NCBI GenBank assembly: GCA_024637055.1
Contig: JAGXFZ010000070.1
Location: 1 to 45,385 of the forward strand
Source of the DNA: Gracilibacter sp.
GTDB lineage: Bacteria; Bacillota; Desulfitobacteriia; Desulfitobacteriales; Syntrophobotulaceae
DNA length: 45,385 nt
Direction: 5' to 3'
The notes below the pieces were generated by a model. The model was not told where the DNA came from and ran no database searches. It saw nothing but the letters and a program-made list of their open reading frames with translations. Positions 8,547 through 16,961 of this stretch are shown here, piece after piece (positions within the stretch are counted from its first letter, which is position 1; each line of letters begins with the position of its first letter). Both the position numbers and the translations under genes were made by a program.

Positions 8547-9292
8547 TATCCAAGCTGATTAATAAGAGAAGCTAAATATCCTGCCCCAAAACCATTATCG
8601 ATATTAACCACCCCTATTCCGGCAGAGCAACTATTTAACATGCTTAATAGGGCTGAAAGACCCCCAAAGTTTGCTCCATATCCAATACTGGTAGGAACGG
8701 CTATCACAGGGTTTGATACAAGACCACCAATAACGCTTGGAAGTGCCCCGTCCATCCCTGCTACTACTATAATCACTTTGGCTGATAATAGTTTTTCTGA
8801 TTGCGCTAAGACTCGATGAAGCCCAGCAACTCCCATATCATAGAGTCGGTCCACTTTATTGCCCATAACTTCAGCTGTAACAGCCGCTTCTTCGCCTACT
8901 GGTATATCTGAGGTGCCTGCAGAGATTACTAAAATATTCCCAACAGCTTTTTGCTGTCCTTTTCTAATAATTATAGTTCGAGCAAGCTCGTTATATTCTG
9001 CCGCAGGTATCTCTAGGGAAAGTTTAGCAAAAGTCTCTTTATCTGCACGGGTCGCCAGAATATTGTTGTTAGACAGCTCAAAAAGTTTTTGGGCAATAGA
9101 GATTATTTGTTCAGTTGTTTTACCAGGACAGTAAATTACTTCAGGGAATTTATTGCGAGATTCTCTATGGGTATCAATAACTGCATATTCCAGGTTATGA
9201 TAGTACATTTGCTGTATTTCTTGAACAGCGTCGTCTATGGGAATCTCATCATTCCTAATCTTGTTAAGTATATTTATAAGTTTATGATCCAT
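8546..9292 (-). CDS. larB: LarB, nickel-pincer cofactor biosynthesis (biscarboxylate-forming) protein
   Basis: Related to the AIR carboxylase PurE and, as LarB, carboxylates nicotinic acid adenine dinucleotide to start the nickel-pincer nucleotide pathway used by lactate racemase family enzymes. The C-terminal half shows the PurE-like core: ILVISAGTSDIPVGEEAA, MDGALPSVIGGLV and IAVPTSIGYGANFGG. Length (248) fits LarB. No larC or larE is in the window, so its partners must be encoded elsewhere. It lies 34 bases downstream of the M42 genes on the same strand and may be cotranscribed with them. Confidence 0.93.
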   Translation of the reverse strand: MDHKLINILNKIRNDEIPIDDAVQEIQQMYYHNLEYAVIDTHRESRNKFPEVIYCPGKTTEQIISIAQKLFELSNNNILATRADKETFAKLSLEIPAAEYNELARTIIIRKGQQKAVGNILVISAGTSDIPVGEEAAVTAEVMGNKVDRLYDMGVAGLHRVLAQSEKLLSAKVIIVVAGMDGALPSVIGGLVSNPVIAVPTSIGYGANFGGLSALLSMLNSCSAGIGVVNIDNGFGAGYLASLINQLG

Positions 9293-9326
9293 GCTCTTTC
9301 TCCATCTTTCCCTTATCTCTAGTTAT

Positions 9327-10331
9327 TTATAATTCAAAATATAATGGGGTTGTTATTAGGGCTGTTAATAAATCGATGCCAGCTATTATATCTTTTTTGG
9401 CGACCATTTCATTACCACTATGCAAATACCTTACCGGAATAGCCAGTCCTCCTGTAGGTATTCCTCCTTTGGTGAGGTGAATAGGCCCTGAGTCGGTACC
9501 TCCGCCAGTTATTATCTCCCATTGGTAAAGAATGCTGTTTGCATCTGCAATTTTTGCCATCCAATTTTTGAGGGCTGGAGATACTACGATTGATCTATCC
9601 ATCACTTTGATAGCTACGCCGTTATGCAATGAGGTGCGATTTTGTACTTTTTTAGGTGTATCAAAACTAAAAGTAGTATCGATAACAATGGCTAGGTCAG
9701 CTTCAGTAGTATAAGCTGCTGTTCTGGCACCCCTGGCCCCTACTTCTTCCTGAGCAGAAAAGACAAAGTAGAGATCATAAGGGCTCGTGATATTTTTGAT
9801 GACTTCTAAGGCGATAAAACAGCCTACTCTATCGTCGACGGCTTTGGAAATAATTACATTTTCTGTTTCCAAAAATTCTCCTGTGAGAACTGCCATATCT
9901 CCGATACTGACTAATTCTTTTGCTTCCTGTTCGTTAGTCGCACCTATATCTATATATAATTTTTCCGACTTCTTTTCTACCGTATCATCTTTTTCTTTAT
10001 TGATTATTCCGACGGTTCCATTACTGAACCTAACTCTTTTAGAGACTTGATCACCACTTTTTAGTCCACCCACAGCAGCATAATATAAGAACCCATTTTC
10101 GTTTATATGAGTTACTATAATACCTACTTCATCCATATGACATACGATCATTATCTTATGTCCTTGACCTTTTTTTCTAACAATTAAATTACCCATGGTA
10201 TCCGTTACTATGGATTCAGCATGGTCCTTAATACTGTCCGTGATGACATCTGCTACTTCTCGTTCATTGCCAGAAGGACCGAAGGCTTGGGTAAGTTTGG
10301 CTAACAAACTATAGTCTAAACTTCTGTTCAT
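9327..10331 (-). CDS. M42 family metallo-aminopeptidase (third of three in tandem)
   Basis: Cytoplasmic di-zinc aminopeptidase of the FrvX/YsdC/TET group, which usually forms large dodecameric shells that trim peptides. Metal ligands and catalytic residues are visible in order: VCHMDEVG, KAVDDRVG, SAQEEVGARG, IVIDTT and RYLHSGNE. The length of 334 is typical. An AGGAGG site precedes the ATG. It lies 16 bases downstream of the second copy. The three copies differ clearly in sequence, so they look like old paralogues rather than a recent duplication, perhaps with different specificities or mixed shells. Confidence 0.95.
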   Translation of the reverse strand: MNRSLDYSLLAKLTQAFGPSGNEREVADVITDSIKDHAESIVTDTMGNLIVRKKGQGHKIMIVCHMDEVGIIVTHINENGFLYYAAVGGLKSGDQVSKRVRFSNGTVGIINKEKDDTVEKKSEKLYIDIGATNEQEAKELVSIGDMAVLTGEFLETENVIISKAVDDRVGCFIALEVIKNITSPYDLYFVFSAQEEVGARGARTAAYTTEADLAIVIDTTFSFDTPKKVQNRTSLHNGVAIKVMDRSIVVSPALKNWMAKIADANSILYQWEIITGGGTDSGPIHLTKGGIPTGGLAIPVRYLHSGNEMVAKKDIIAGIDLLTALITTPLYFEL

Positions 10332-10347
10332 ACTTATTCGTAACCTC

Positions 10348-11382
10348 CTAACCTTGCTCTAATACGCTTAGATATTCTTCAATATTGTTTAGAATACAAC
10401 TTATAAGTTCTAGACAATTATTATAATCTGTTCGGTTGATAACTGAACTCATGGAATGGATATAACGACAAGGTATACTAATCGTGATAGTAGGAATACC
10501 TGCTCCTGATAGATGAATATTTCCTGCATCATTGGCCGCTGCTGTTCCTTGCCTGAGTTGAACCGGTATTCTATTTTTTTCAGCGAGCTGGACAGTTTTC
10601 TTGATTAATTCAGGTTTGTAAATAGTTGCTTGATCCATAAGCGAACAGGCAGGTCCTTGCCCAAGTTCTACTATCCAATTCTCCCTATCATTTTCTTGGA
10701 TATCCATGGCAGAAGTAGCCTCGATAACAATTGCCAGGTCGGCTTCAAGATAATTACTGATAATCTTCGAACCGCGAAGTCCTAGTTCTTCTTGAACAGT
10801 AAAAACAGCTGCTAGCTCACAATCAAATTCTTTATCAAGTAGTTCCATTATTACTGCGCAACCTGCTCGATCATCCAAGGCTTTGCCTTTATAAAACCCA
10901 GAACTGAAAGTTTCAAAAGCCGTGATGAACGCAGCATAATCTCCAAGCTTTACGTGTTGTTCTGCTTCTTCTTTAGTACTGGCTCCAATGTCTATGTACA
11001 ATTGTTCTATTAGAAAATTTTGCTTGCGTTCTTCAGGTTTCTGGAGATGAATTGCCTTAGATCCGATAACGCCATAAATAATGTTATTAATGATTATTGG
11101 CTTGGAAACAAGGATGTTAACATCAATATATCCTACTGTTTGAAACTTAAGATACCCTTCAGAAGTAACCTCTGTAACGAATAATCCTACTTCATCCATA
11201 TGAGCAGAGAGAACGACCTTAGGTGCAGAATTATTTGTTCCCTTTTTATCAGCCAAAAGATTACCTATCTTATCTACTCGATAAGAATCGACCTTATTAT
11301 TAATATTTTCGATGATATAGTCTCGTACGGCTTTTTCATTACCGGAAATTCCATTTAATTCACTCAAATGTTTTAAGAACAT
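10348..11382 (-). CDS. M42 family metallo-aminopeptidase (second of three)
   Basis: Same family as its neighbours, 344 residues. Metal-site motifs are LSAHMDEVG, GKALDDRAG, TVQEELGLRG, IVIEAT and RYIHSMSS. The third ligand motif reads VIEAT where the flanking copies have VIDTT or AVDVT, a conservative Asp/Glu exchange also tolerated elsewhere in the family. The start ATG, preceded by GGAGG, lies inside the last codons of the upstream copy (10-bp overlap), so the two are translationally coupled. Confidence 0.95.
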   Translation of the reverse strand: MFLKHLSELNGISGNEKAVRDYIIENINNKVDSYRVDKIGNLLADKKGTNNSAPKVVLSAHMDEVGLFVTEVTSEGYLKFQTVGYIDVNILVSKPIIINNIIYGVIGSKAIHLQKPEERKQNFLIEQLYIDIGASTKEEAEQHVKLGDYAAFITAFETFSSGFYKGKALDDRAGCAVIMELLDKEFDCELAAVFTVQEELGLRGSKIISNYLEADLAIVIEATSAMDIQENDRENWIVELGQGPACSLMDQATIYKPELIKKTVQLAEKNRIPVQLRQGTAAANDAGNIHLSGAGIPTITISIPCRYIHSMSSVINRTDYNNCLELISCILNNIEEYLSVLEQG

Positions 11383-12431
11383 GATATGTCCTCCAAATCT
11401 TCCGGCAAAGCTGCTATAAATCTAGCCAAAAGTTTTCCACAGTTAACGACATCTTTCAAAGAAGCAGTTTCTACTGAGGTATGCATATACCTTAGAGGGA
11501 TGGATAGTAGGCCCGTAGGAATACCATATGAACTTAGTTGGATTATGCGGGCGTCTGTACCCGTTGCTCCTGCAATAGGTTGAATCTGATACGGTATGTT
11601 GTTGTCCTGGGCACTGGTAGTGAGAAGTGAATACATTGTTGGGTGGATATTGGGTCCAATGGTTACAACAGGTCCTTTCCCTAGTTGCACAGAAACTTGG
11701 TTCTTGGCATCAATTGTTTGAGCATGGGTTACATCAACAGCTACTGCAATAACTGGTTCCAGACTTTCTGTACTCGTCTGAGCTCCTCTGGTTCCAACTT
11801 CTTCTTGGACAGTAGTAACGGCAACTACATTATGTTTATGTTTCATGCTGTTAAGTTCACTCAGGCATACTGCCAATACTGCTATCCCCGCTCTATTATC
11901 TAGGGCTTTACCTGCTATAGTCTGATTAAGCATGTCTATCGTAGTCCGATTAATACTCACAATATCACCAGGATTTACAAGTTGCTGCGCTTCTTTAGTG
12001 GTATGGCCAATATCAATAGCCATCTTGTCCAGCTTGACGCTTTTCCGTTTATTATCATTAACTGGGTTCGGCAAGAAGGAAATTATTCCCTGTAAATCTT
12101 TCCTACCGTGGATGGTAACTTCTTGGTATAACAAAGTTCTTTCATCTATGCCACCAATTGGCGAAAAGTGAAGGAACCCTCTATCATCGATATGCGTAAC
12201 CATCAACCCTATCTCATCTGAATGGGCAGCTAACATTATAGTTTGGTCACTCGCATATCCATTTTTGACTGCATAACAATTATCCATAGAATCAGTATAA
12301 ATCTCATCGACAAAGGGTTTTAAGCTTTGTTCAAGAGCAGGAAATAACCTATATTCATAGCCTGAAATACCAGGTTTGTTAGCTAATAAATGAATTGTTT
12401 CTTGGGCTAGCTGCTGATGATGTTTTGTCAA
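11373..12431 (-). CDS. M42 family metallo-aminopeptidase (first of three)
   Basis: 352 residues with AAHSDEIGLMV, GKALDNRAG, TVQEEVGTRG, AVDVTHA and RYMHTSVE in the expected order, so the di-metal centre is complete. It begins with TTG after an AGGAAGAG site. It heads the aminopeptidase series, 24 bases downstream of the PBP gene, so the block may be read from the PBP promoter. It probably degrades short peptides released by cytosolic proteases; the true substrate is unknown. Confidence 0.94.
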   Translation of the reverse strand: MTKHHQQLAQETIHLLANKPGISGYEYRLFPALEQSLKPFVDEIYTDSMDNCYAVKNGYASDQTIMLAAHSDEIGLMVTHIDDRGFLHFSPIGGIDERTLLYQEVTIHGRKDLQGIISFLPNPVNDNKRKSVKLDKMAIDIGHTTKEAQQLVNPGDIVSINRTTIDMLNQTIAGKALDNRAGIAVLAVCLSELNSMKHKHNVVAVTTVQEEVGTRGAQTSTESLEPVIAVAVDVTHAQTIDAKNQVSVQLGKGPVVTIGPNIHPTMYSLLTTSAQDNNIPYQIQPIAGATGTDARIIQLSSYGIPTGLLSIPLRYMHTSVETASLKDVVNCGKLLARFIAALPEDLEDISCS

Positions 12432-12455
12432 ACCGCTCTTCCTTCCATTGTGGTA

Positions 12456-14444
12456 TTACTCTCCACTAAAAACTACTTCGATGTAATCTCCTTGATTAAC
12501 AATTTGTCCGGCTTCAGGAAACTGTTGGTTAGCAAGTCCACTTCCAGAAAATTTATATCGAAGTTCCAGTTCTCCTAATAATTCCCCTGCTTGTCTAATC
12601 GTTAATCCTTTTAATTCGGGGACGCTGACTTCTCCTTTTCCAGGTTGCTTATTCGGCACTGTTTGCTCAGGTTCTTCATCCTCAGGCTCTTCGTCAGCTG
12701 GAAGCTGGGGGCTTAGTCCATCGAGGTCGCTTGGAGTTCCTGTATTAACAGGTATACCATAGTACTGCAAGGTACCTTCTATAATTCGCTTAGTTGACGG
12801 AGCTGCTAAGGTCCCCCCCTGGATTACATCACCCTGTGGCGTATCAATTACTACTAATACTGCTATCTGCGGGTCATCTGCTGGTGCATACGCTATAAAC
12901 GTAGCAATGTAATCTGTTTCCGAATACATACCTGTTGTTGGATCGATTTTCTGGGCAGTCCCAGTTTTACCTGCTACTTGGACTCCTGGGATTTTGGCAA
13001 GACTTCCGGTTCCCTTGTCCACAACATCCACAAGAATTTTATTCATTGTGCTACTGGTGGATTTGGATAATACTTCCCTAACAGCTCGAGGTGTATTCTT
13101 ATAGAGAACTATCCCTTTTTTGCTAGAGATGCTATCAAGAATGTATGGTTGATATAAGGTTCCGCCATTAGCCACAACACTTACAGCAGTGAGTAATTGT
13201 ATTGGTGTTACCAGGTTTGCCTGTCCGAAGGACATGGTAGCTAGTTCAAGATCTTTGATTCTTGCGTTATCAATAAGTAGTCCTTGCTCTTCCCCTGCGA
13301 TATCTATCCTGGTTCGGGAGCCGAAACCAAATGATCTTAAGTATGTCTGAAAGGTGTCTTTGCCAAGTATGTGTCCTACCTGAGCTAAGACAACATTGGA
13401 AGAAATCCTCATCCCTTCAGCAAAGGAAATTTTGCCACGAACTGTACGATCTGAGTCCCAATTGGTAATTGTTCTGGAGTTTACAGTAAGGTATCCCGGA
13501 TCATTGAATAGTTTTTCAGGAGTGATAAGATCTTCTTCTAACGCGGCCGCTCCTGTAATAATCTTGAATGTCGAACCTGGCTCATAAATCATACTAATGT
13601 TAAGATTCTTGCGCTGTTCAGCGGTGGTATTGAGATAGTTATTGGAATCAAACGTAGGTCTTGATCCCATGGCTAAAATCCTACCAGTCATTGGATCCAT
13701 AGCTAGGATACTGGCTTTCTTAGGTTGGGTGCTTTCTACTATCTTATCGAGTTCCTGTTCCACAAGATGTTGAATGGTAGAATCTAGCGAGAGCTTCAGG
13801 TTATGACCAGTTCTGGAATCAAATTGCTGATTTTCATCTGTATTATCAAGTTGAAGTCGGTAACTGCTTTGTCCCATTAATTCATTATTATAGTAATACT
13901 CTATCCCTTCTACGCCATCACCAGCCATATTTACTATGCCTAAGATGGACGAAGTAAGTTCCCCTGTAGGATAAACCCTTTTAAACGTATCTGTAAAACC
14001 TATGCCTGTTATATCAAGGTTCGCAATCTCCTCAGCTTTACTAAGATCAACTTGACGTTCTATACTAACCCAAGATAATTCCGTGTCTATCAGATCCAAA
14101 ATATCTTGACTGTCTCTTTCCAAAATCTCAGCTATATCGTCAGCAATTTGGTCTATTGTTAGATCTGGATTATTGTTTAAGTATTTTTTAACTGTCTTTG
14201 GATCAGCAAAAATATCTTTGGCCGCAACGCTTTTAGCAAGGATATTACCTTGAGTGTCTAAAATCATACCTCTTTCATAAGGAAGATTATGACTTACACC
14301 TCTAAATGTTGTCGCTCTGGCCTTTAATTCGGAAGCATTTAGTATTTGTAAATAAAAAAGCTTACCGAAAATAAGAACAAATACGATTATTAAAGCTATA
14401 TACATATACCATTCTCTGACAAAATATTTTTCTTTATTCTTCAT
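12456..14444 (-). CDS. Class B penicillin-binding protein with one PASTA domain (SpoVD/FtsI type)
   Basis: Septal or spore-cortex peptidoglycan transpeptidase. One membrane segment (about residues 12-32) is followed by a dimerisation region. The transpeptidase domain has all three active-site motifs: EPGSTFKIITG (SxxK), RISSNVVLAQ (SxN) and VAGKTGTAQ (KTG). After an acidic, Pro-rich linker (DEEPEDEEPEQ), a single PASTA domain ends the protein (VPELKGLTIRQAGELL). One PASTA and 662 residues match SpoVD better than Pbp2B, which usually has two. It is not in the mra/mur cluster where spoVD and ftsI usually lie, so it could be an extra paralogue; I therefore give no symbol. Confidence 0.93.
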   Translation of the reverse strand: MKNKEKYFVREWYMYIALIIVFVLIFGKLFYLQILNASELKARATTFRGVSHNLPYERGMILDTQGNILAKSVAAKDIFADPKTVKKYLNNNPDLTIDQIADDIAEILERDSQDILDLIDTELSWVSIERQVDLSKAEEIANLDITGIGFTDTFKRVYPTGELTSSILGIVNMAGDGVEGIEYYYNNELMGQSSYRLQLDNTDENQQFDSRTGHNLKLSLDSTIQHLVEQELDKIVESTQPKKASILAMDPMTGRILAMGSRPTFDSNNYLNTTAEQRKNLNISMIYEPGSTFKIITGAAALEEDLITPEKLFNDPGYLTVNSRTITNWDSDRTVRGKISFAEGMRISSNVVLAQVGHILGKDTFQTYLRSFGFGSRTRIDIAGEEQGLLIDNARIKDLELATMSFGQANLVTPIQLLTAVSVVANGGTLYQPYILDSISSKKGIVLYKNTPRAVREVLSKSTSSTMNKILVDVVDKGTGSLAKIPGVQVAGKTGTAQKIDPTTGMYSETDYIATFIAYAPADDPQIAVLVVIDTPQGDVIQGGTLAAPSTKRIIEGTLQYYGIPVNTGTPSDLDGLSPQLPADEEPEDEEPEQTVPNKQPGKGEVSVPELKGLTIRQAGELLGELELRYKFSGSGLANQQFPEAGQIVNQGDYIEVVFSGE

Positions 14445-14626
14445 ACTACCTCACATGCTTATACTTATAATACATTTTAGCATATGTTGGCAGCATTTTA
14501 GAGTAGAAGCTCACAAAAACTTAACTATCGATGGCAGAAAATAATTAAAGCCACCTTGCTAAGAATCTGTGAGCTTAATACTAACATTCCCTAATATGCT
14601 CAAAGGATTACATGTAAATATTGTAA

Positions 14627-15229
14627 TTATAATTTGGCTATCCGCAAAATCGCACCTATAGTAGAACCACCGATCAGACCTCCTAAATGAGCATAATTAT
14701 CTAAGCCTGGTATAATCATCCCTAATACAAGGTTAAGGCCTAGAATAATCATTAGATTTGTGATTAGGCCACTACTGCGCAGAAATTGATTGTTCCATCC
14801 ATAGACTACGATTGCACCTAAAAGACCGAAAATCCCCCCTGAAGCTCCTGCTGACAGATGGGGGCTCATTAGATAGCTGAGAGTTGAGCCTGACAGGCCG
14901 CTAAATATGAATAGCATTATTAGTTTATCGTGGCCAAAAATTTTCTCCGAGTATTTGCCTAGGACAAATAAAGCATAGCTATTAAATAGCAAATGAGTAA
15001 ATCCGATATGTATAAATACACTGGTCAGCAAACGCCAATATTGTCCTGCTTCTATCAAAGCGTTTACCTTAGCGCCAAATAGGATAAGAATTCGGGTATT
15101 AGTCGTACCACCTGCTAAGGTCATAAGCAAAAATACTGCAATAATAATAAAGATGAAGGTATACGTAACATAGAAGTTTTTGAAATCGTTCTTGTAATAG
15201 TCTTTGTAGTAGTTGTCATTGTTGTCCAT
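14627..15229 (-). CDS. Rhomboid-family intramembrane serine protease
   Basis: About six hydrophobic segments in 200 residues. The catalytic serine is in GASGGIFGLLGA (GxSG motif) and the catalytic histidine in NYAHLGGLIGG near the C-terminus. The preceding HIGFTHLLFNSYALFVLG is the typical loop and TM2 region. The enzyme cleaves membrane helices within the bilayer; the substrate is unknown. It stands alone, flanked by a long palindrome upstream and a gene-free stretch of 180 bases downstream. Spacer codons such as AACGACAAC make the start Asn/Asp-rich. Confidence 0.95.
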   Translation of the reverse strand: MDNNDNYYKDYYKNDFKNFYVTYTFIFIIIAVFLLMTLAGGTTNTRILILFGAKVNALIEAGQYWRLLTSVFIHIGFTHLLFNSYALFVLGKYSEKIFGHDKLIMLFIFSGLSGSTLSYLMSPHLSAGASGGIFGLLGAIVVYGWNNQFLRSSGLITNLMIILGLNLVLGMIIPGLDNYAHLGGLIGGSTIGAILRIAKL

Positions 15230-15256
15230 TTTTTATCACCTATCAATAAAAGGATA

Positions 15257-15305
15257 AACTTGGAATGCAAAGTATTCTGTTCGAACAACATTTGCATTCC
15301 AAGTT
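15257..15305. terminator. Large perfect palindrome between the LysM and rhomboid genes
   Basis: A 15-bp perfect inverted repeat (AACTTGGAATGCAAA) around a 19-base loop that itself contains the palindrome TGTTCGAACA. It lies about 60 bases past the LysM gene stop and 28 bases before the rhomboid start. Only a modest T-tract follows, so terminator is the likeliest reading but a protein-binding site is possible. Confidence 0.6.
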
Positions 15306-15363
15306 GGATAGTTAAGCTAAGTTGCAATTATAATACTAACACAAGAGATAGACAGGAGCAATT

Positions 15364-15900
15364 TTAGTAGCGAGGTGGGATAAATAGTCTTTCGCCTGGG
15401 TAGATAAGTTCTGGTTTACCTAAGCGATTATAGCCAGCTAATTCCCGCCAATCAAGACCGTACTTCTTAGCTATTTTATAAACAGTATCACCTTTTTGGA
15501 CCACATAAACCTCAGGCATTTTTTCAACTAATGCAGTGTGTTCACAATATGGTGCACAATACCCACAGGCATCACATGTATAACCCATATGAGTTTGAGT
15601 ACTTGCCATACCATAAGGACCTGCAGAATAGTCATAGGCTTGATAACCCATTCCGGGTGGTTGCATTCCGGGCATTGCTCCGTATTGATTTGGGTCATAC
15701 CCCATTCCTGGATCTGTCATTCCAGCCATTTCACCGTGTTGATTTGGATCATAGCCCATTCCCGGCATTGTAGCATTTGGATCGTATCCCATTCCCTGCT
15801 CTGGCATTACACCATAAGGGGGTTGTTGGGGAGTTGGATAACCAGCCATTGGCGGCTGACTCATAAAGTCATTTTGCTTCTTTCCAAAGAATATTTCCAT
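15364..15900 (-). CDS. LysM protein with Gly-Tyr-Asp-Pro-Asn repeats and a Cys cluster, probably spore coat
   Basis: 178 residues. The N-terminal half is a low-complexity repeat of MGYDPNQ/PGMGYDPN units, rich in Met, Gly, Tyr and Pro. Then comes a small Cys/His cluster (CDACGYCAPYCEH), then a C-terminal LysM (YVVQKGDTVYKIAKKYGL, ending LFIPPRY). LysM binds peptidoglycan or spore cortex as in SafA; Tyr- and Cys-rich repeats suit cross-linked coat layers. There is no signal peptide, which fits assembly on the forespore from the mother cell. The start is odd: GGAGGT lies only one base from the ATG at 15900. The in-frame Met at MSQPPM is an alternative start, but its ribosome binding site is poorer. 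Confidence 0.8.
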   Translation of the reverse strand: MEIFFGKKQNDFMSQPPMAGYPTPQQPPYGVMPEQGMGYDPNATMPGMGYDPNQHGEMAGMTDPGMGYDPNQYGAMPGMQPPGMGYQAYDYSAGPYGMASTQTHMGYTCDACGYCAPYCEHTALVEKMPEVYVVQKGDTVYKIAKKYGLDWRELAGYNRLGKPELIYPGERLFIPPRY

Positions 15901-15970
15901 ACCTCCTTTTTGCTATTATGGTATGGAATAAATTCAAGAAAGTGTCTGTACATGGTAATAACTGTATTTA

Positions 15971-16895
15971 TTATTTTATTCTTTCGTACGCCGCAAGATA
16001 TTTCTCGATCTGAACCGCAGCTATTGCTCCATCCCCAACTGCTGTAGCTACTTGTCTTAATGGAGTAGTACGGATGTCTCCTACTGCATACACCCCTTCA
16101 ATGTTGGTTCTTAGCAGTTCATCGGTAATTATATATCCCTTTTCATCGGTATTAAAATAACCTTCCACAAATTTAGTGTTAGGCTCCGTTCCTATATAAA
16201 CGAAAACTCCATCAACTTTTAATTCTTCTATTTCTCCAGATTCTTTCTGTTTTAAGATAATCTTTTCTACTTTATCATTTCCTGCTATTTCTTCAGTAGT
16301 GTAGTTAAGCATAAATTTTATTTTTGGGTTACTCTCGGCATGCTCAATGGCAACCTGCGCTGCTCTAAAACCATTACGCCTGTGTATAACAAACACTTCT
16401 GAAGCAAATTTAGTCAGGTATACAGCTTCTTCAAGGGCAGCGTTACCTCCGCCAATGACAGCTAACCTTTTTTCTTTATAAAATGCTCCGTCACAAGTTG
16501 CACAATAAGAAACCCCTCGGCCATGAAAAGTTTTTTTCACCTTCTACACCTAGAAAACGCGGTTTAGAACCTGAAGCAATAATAACTGCGCGTGCTTCCA
16601 GAGACTGTTTTTCTGTAACAACAGTCTTAATTTTTTCTTTGAGTTTTAACTCAGTAACATTTTCAAAAATAAATTCCGCACCATGATTTAAAGCTTGCTT
16701 ATAAAAGTTATTCGCAAGTTCGAATCCTGAAATTCCATCAGGGAAACCTGGATAGTTCTCTATGCTCTCTGTTAGCGCTGCTTGGCCTCCCGGTACCATA
16801 GATTCGAGGACTGCTGTTTTGAGACCTCCTCTGGCTGCATAGATAGCAGCCGTCAATCCACCTGGTCCACCACCAACTATAATTAAATCATACAT
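15971..16895 (-). pseudogene. trxB: Thioredoxin reductase, frameshifted
   Basis: FAD/NADPH enzyme that reduces thioredoxin. The first part (from 16895) has the FAD Rossmann motif [15 protein letters not shown] and SIENYPGFP. The second part, in another frame, has the redox-active YCATCDGAF, the NADPH motif VIGGGNAALEEAVYL and the C-terminal FAD motif GVYAVGDI. They join at a run of seven A (GGTGA7CTTTTC near 16535) where six A would give [16 protein letters not shown], the expected sequence. Everything else is intact and about 308 residues would result. With the similar break in the M23 gene this suggests a homopolymer miscall or slippage rather than decay. Confidence 0.92.
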
Positions 16896-16961
16896 TCAAT
16901 ACACCAACCTTTTTCCAGATTATTCCCAAGTATATATCAAATAATCACATAATGAAAGTGA

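Noticed and set aside
14508-14578. Distant inverted repeat AAGCTCACA/TGTGAGCTT before the PBP gene
   Set aside because: 9-bp arms with a loop of about 52 bases and no T-tract; may be chance, and no function could be supported.
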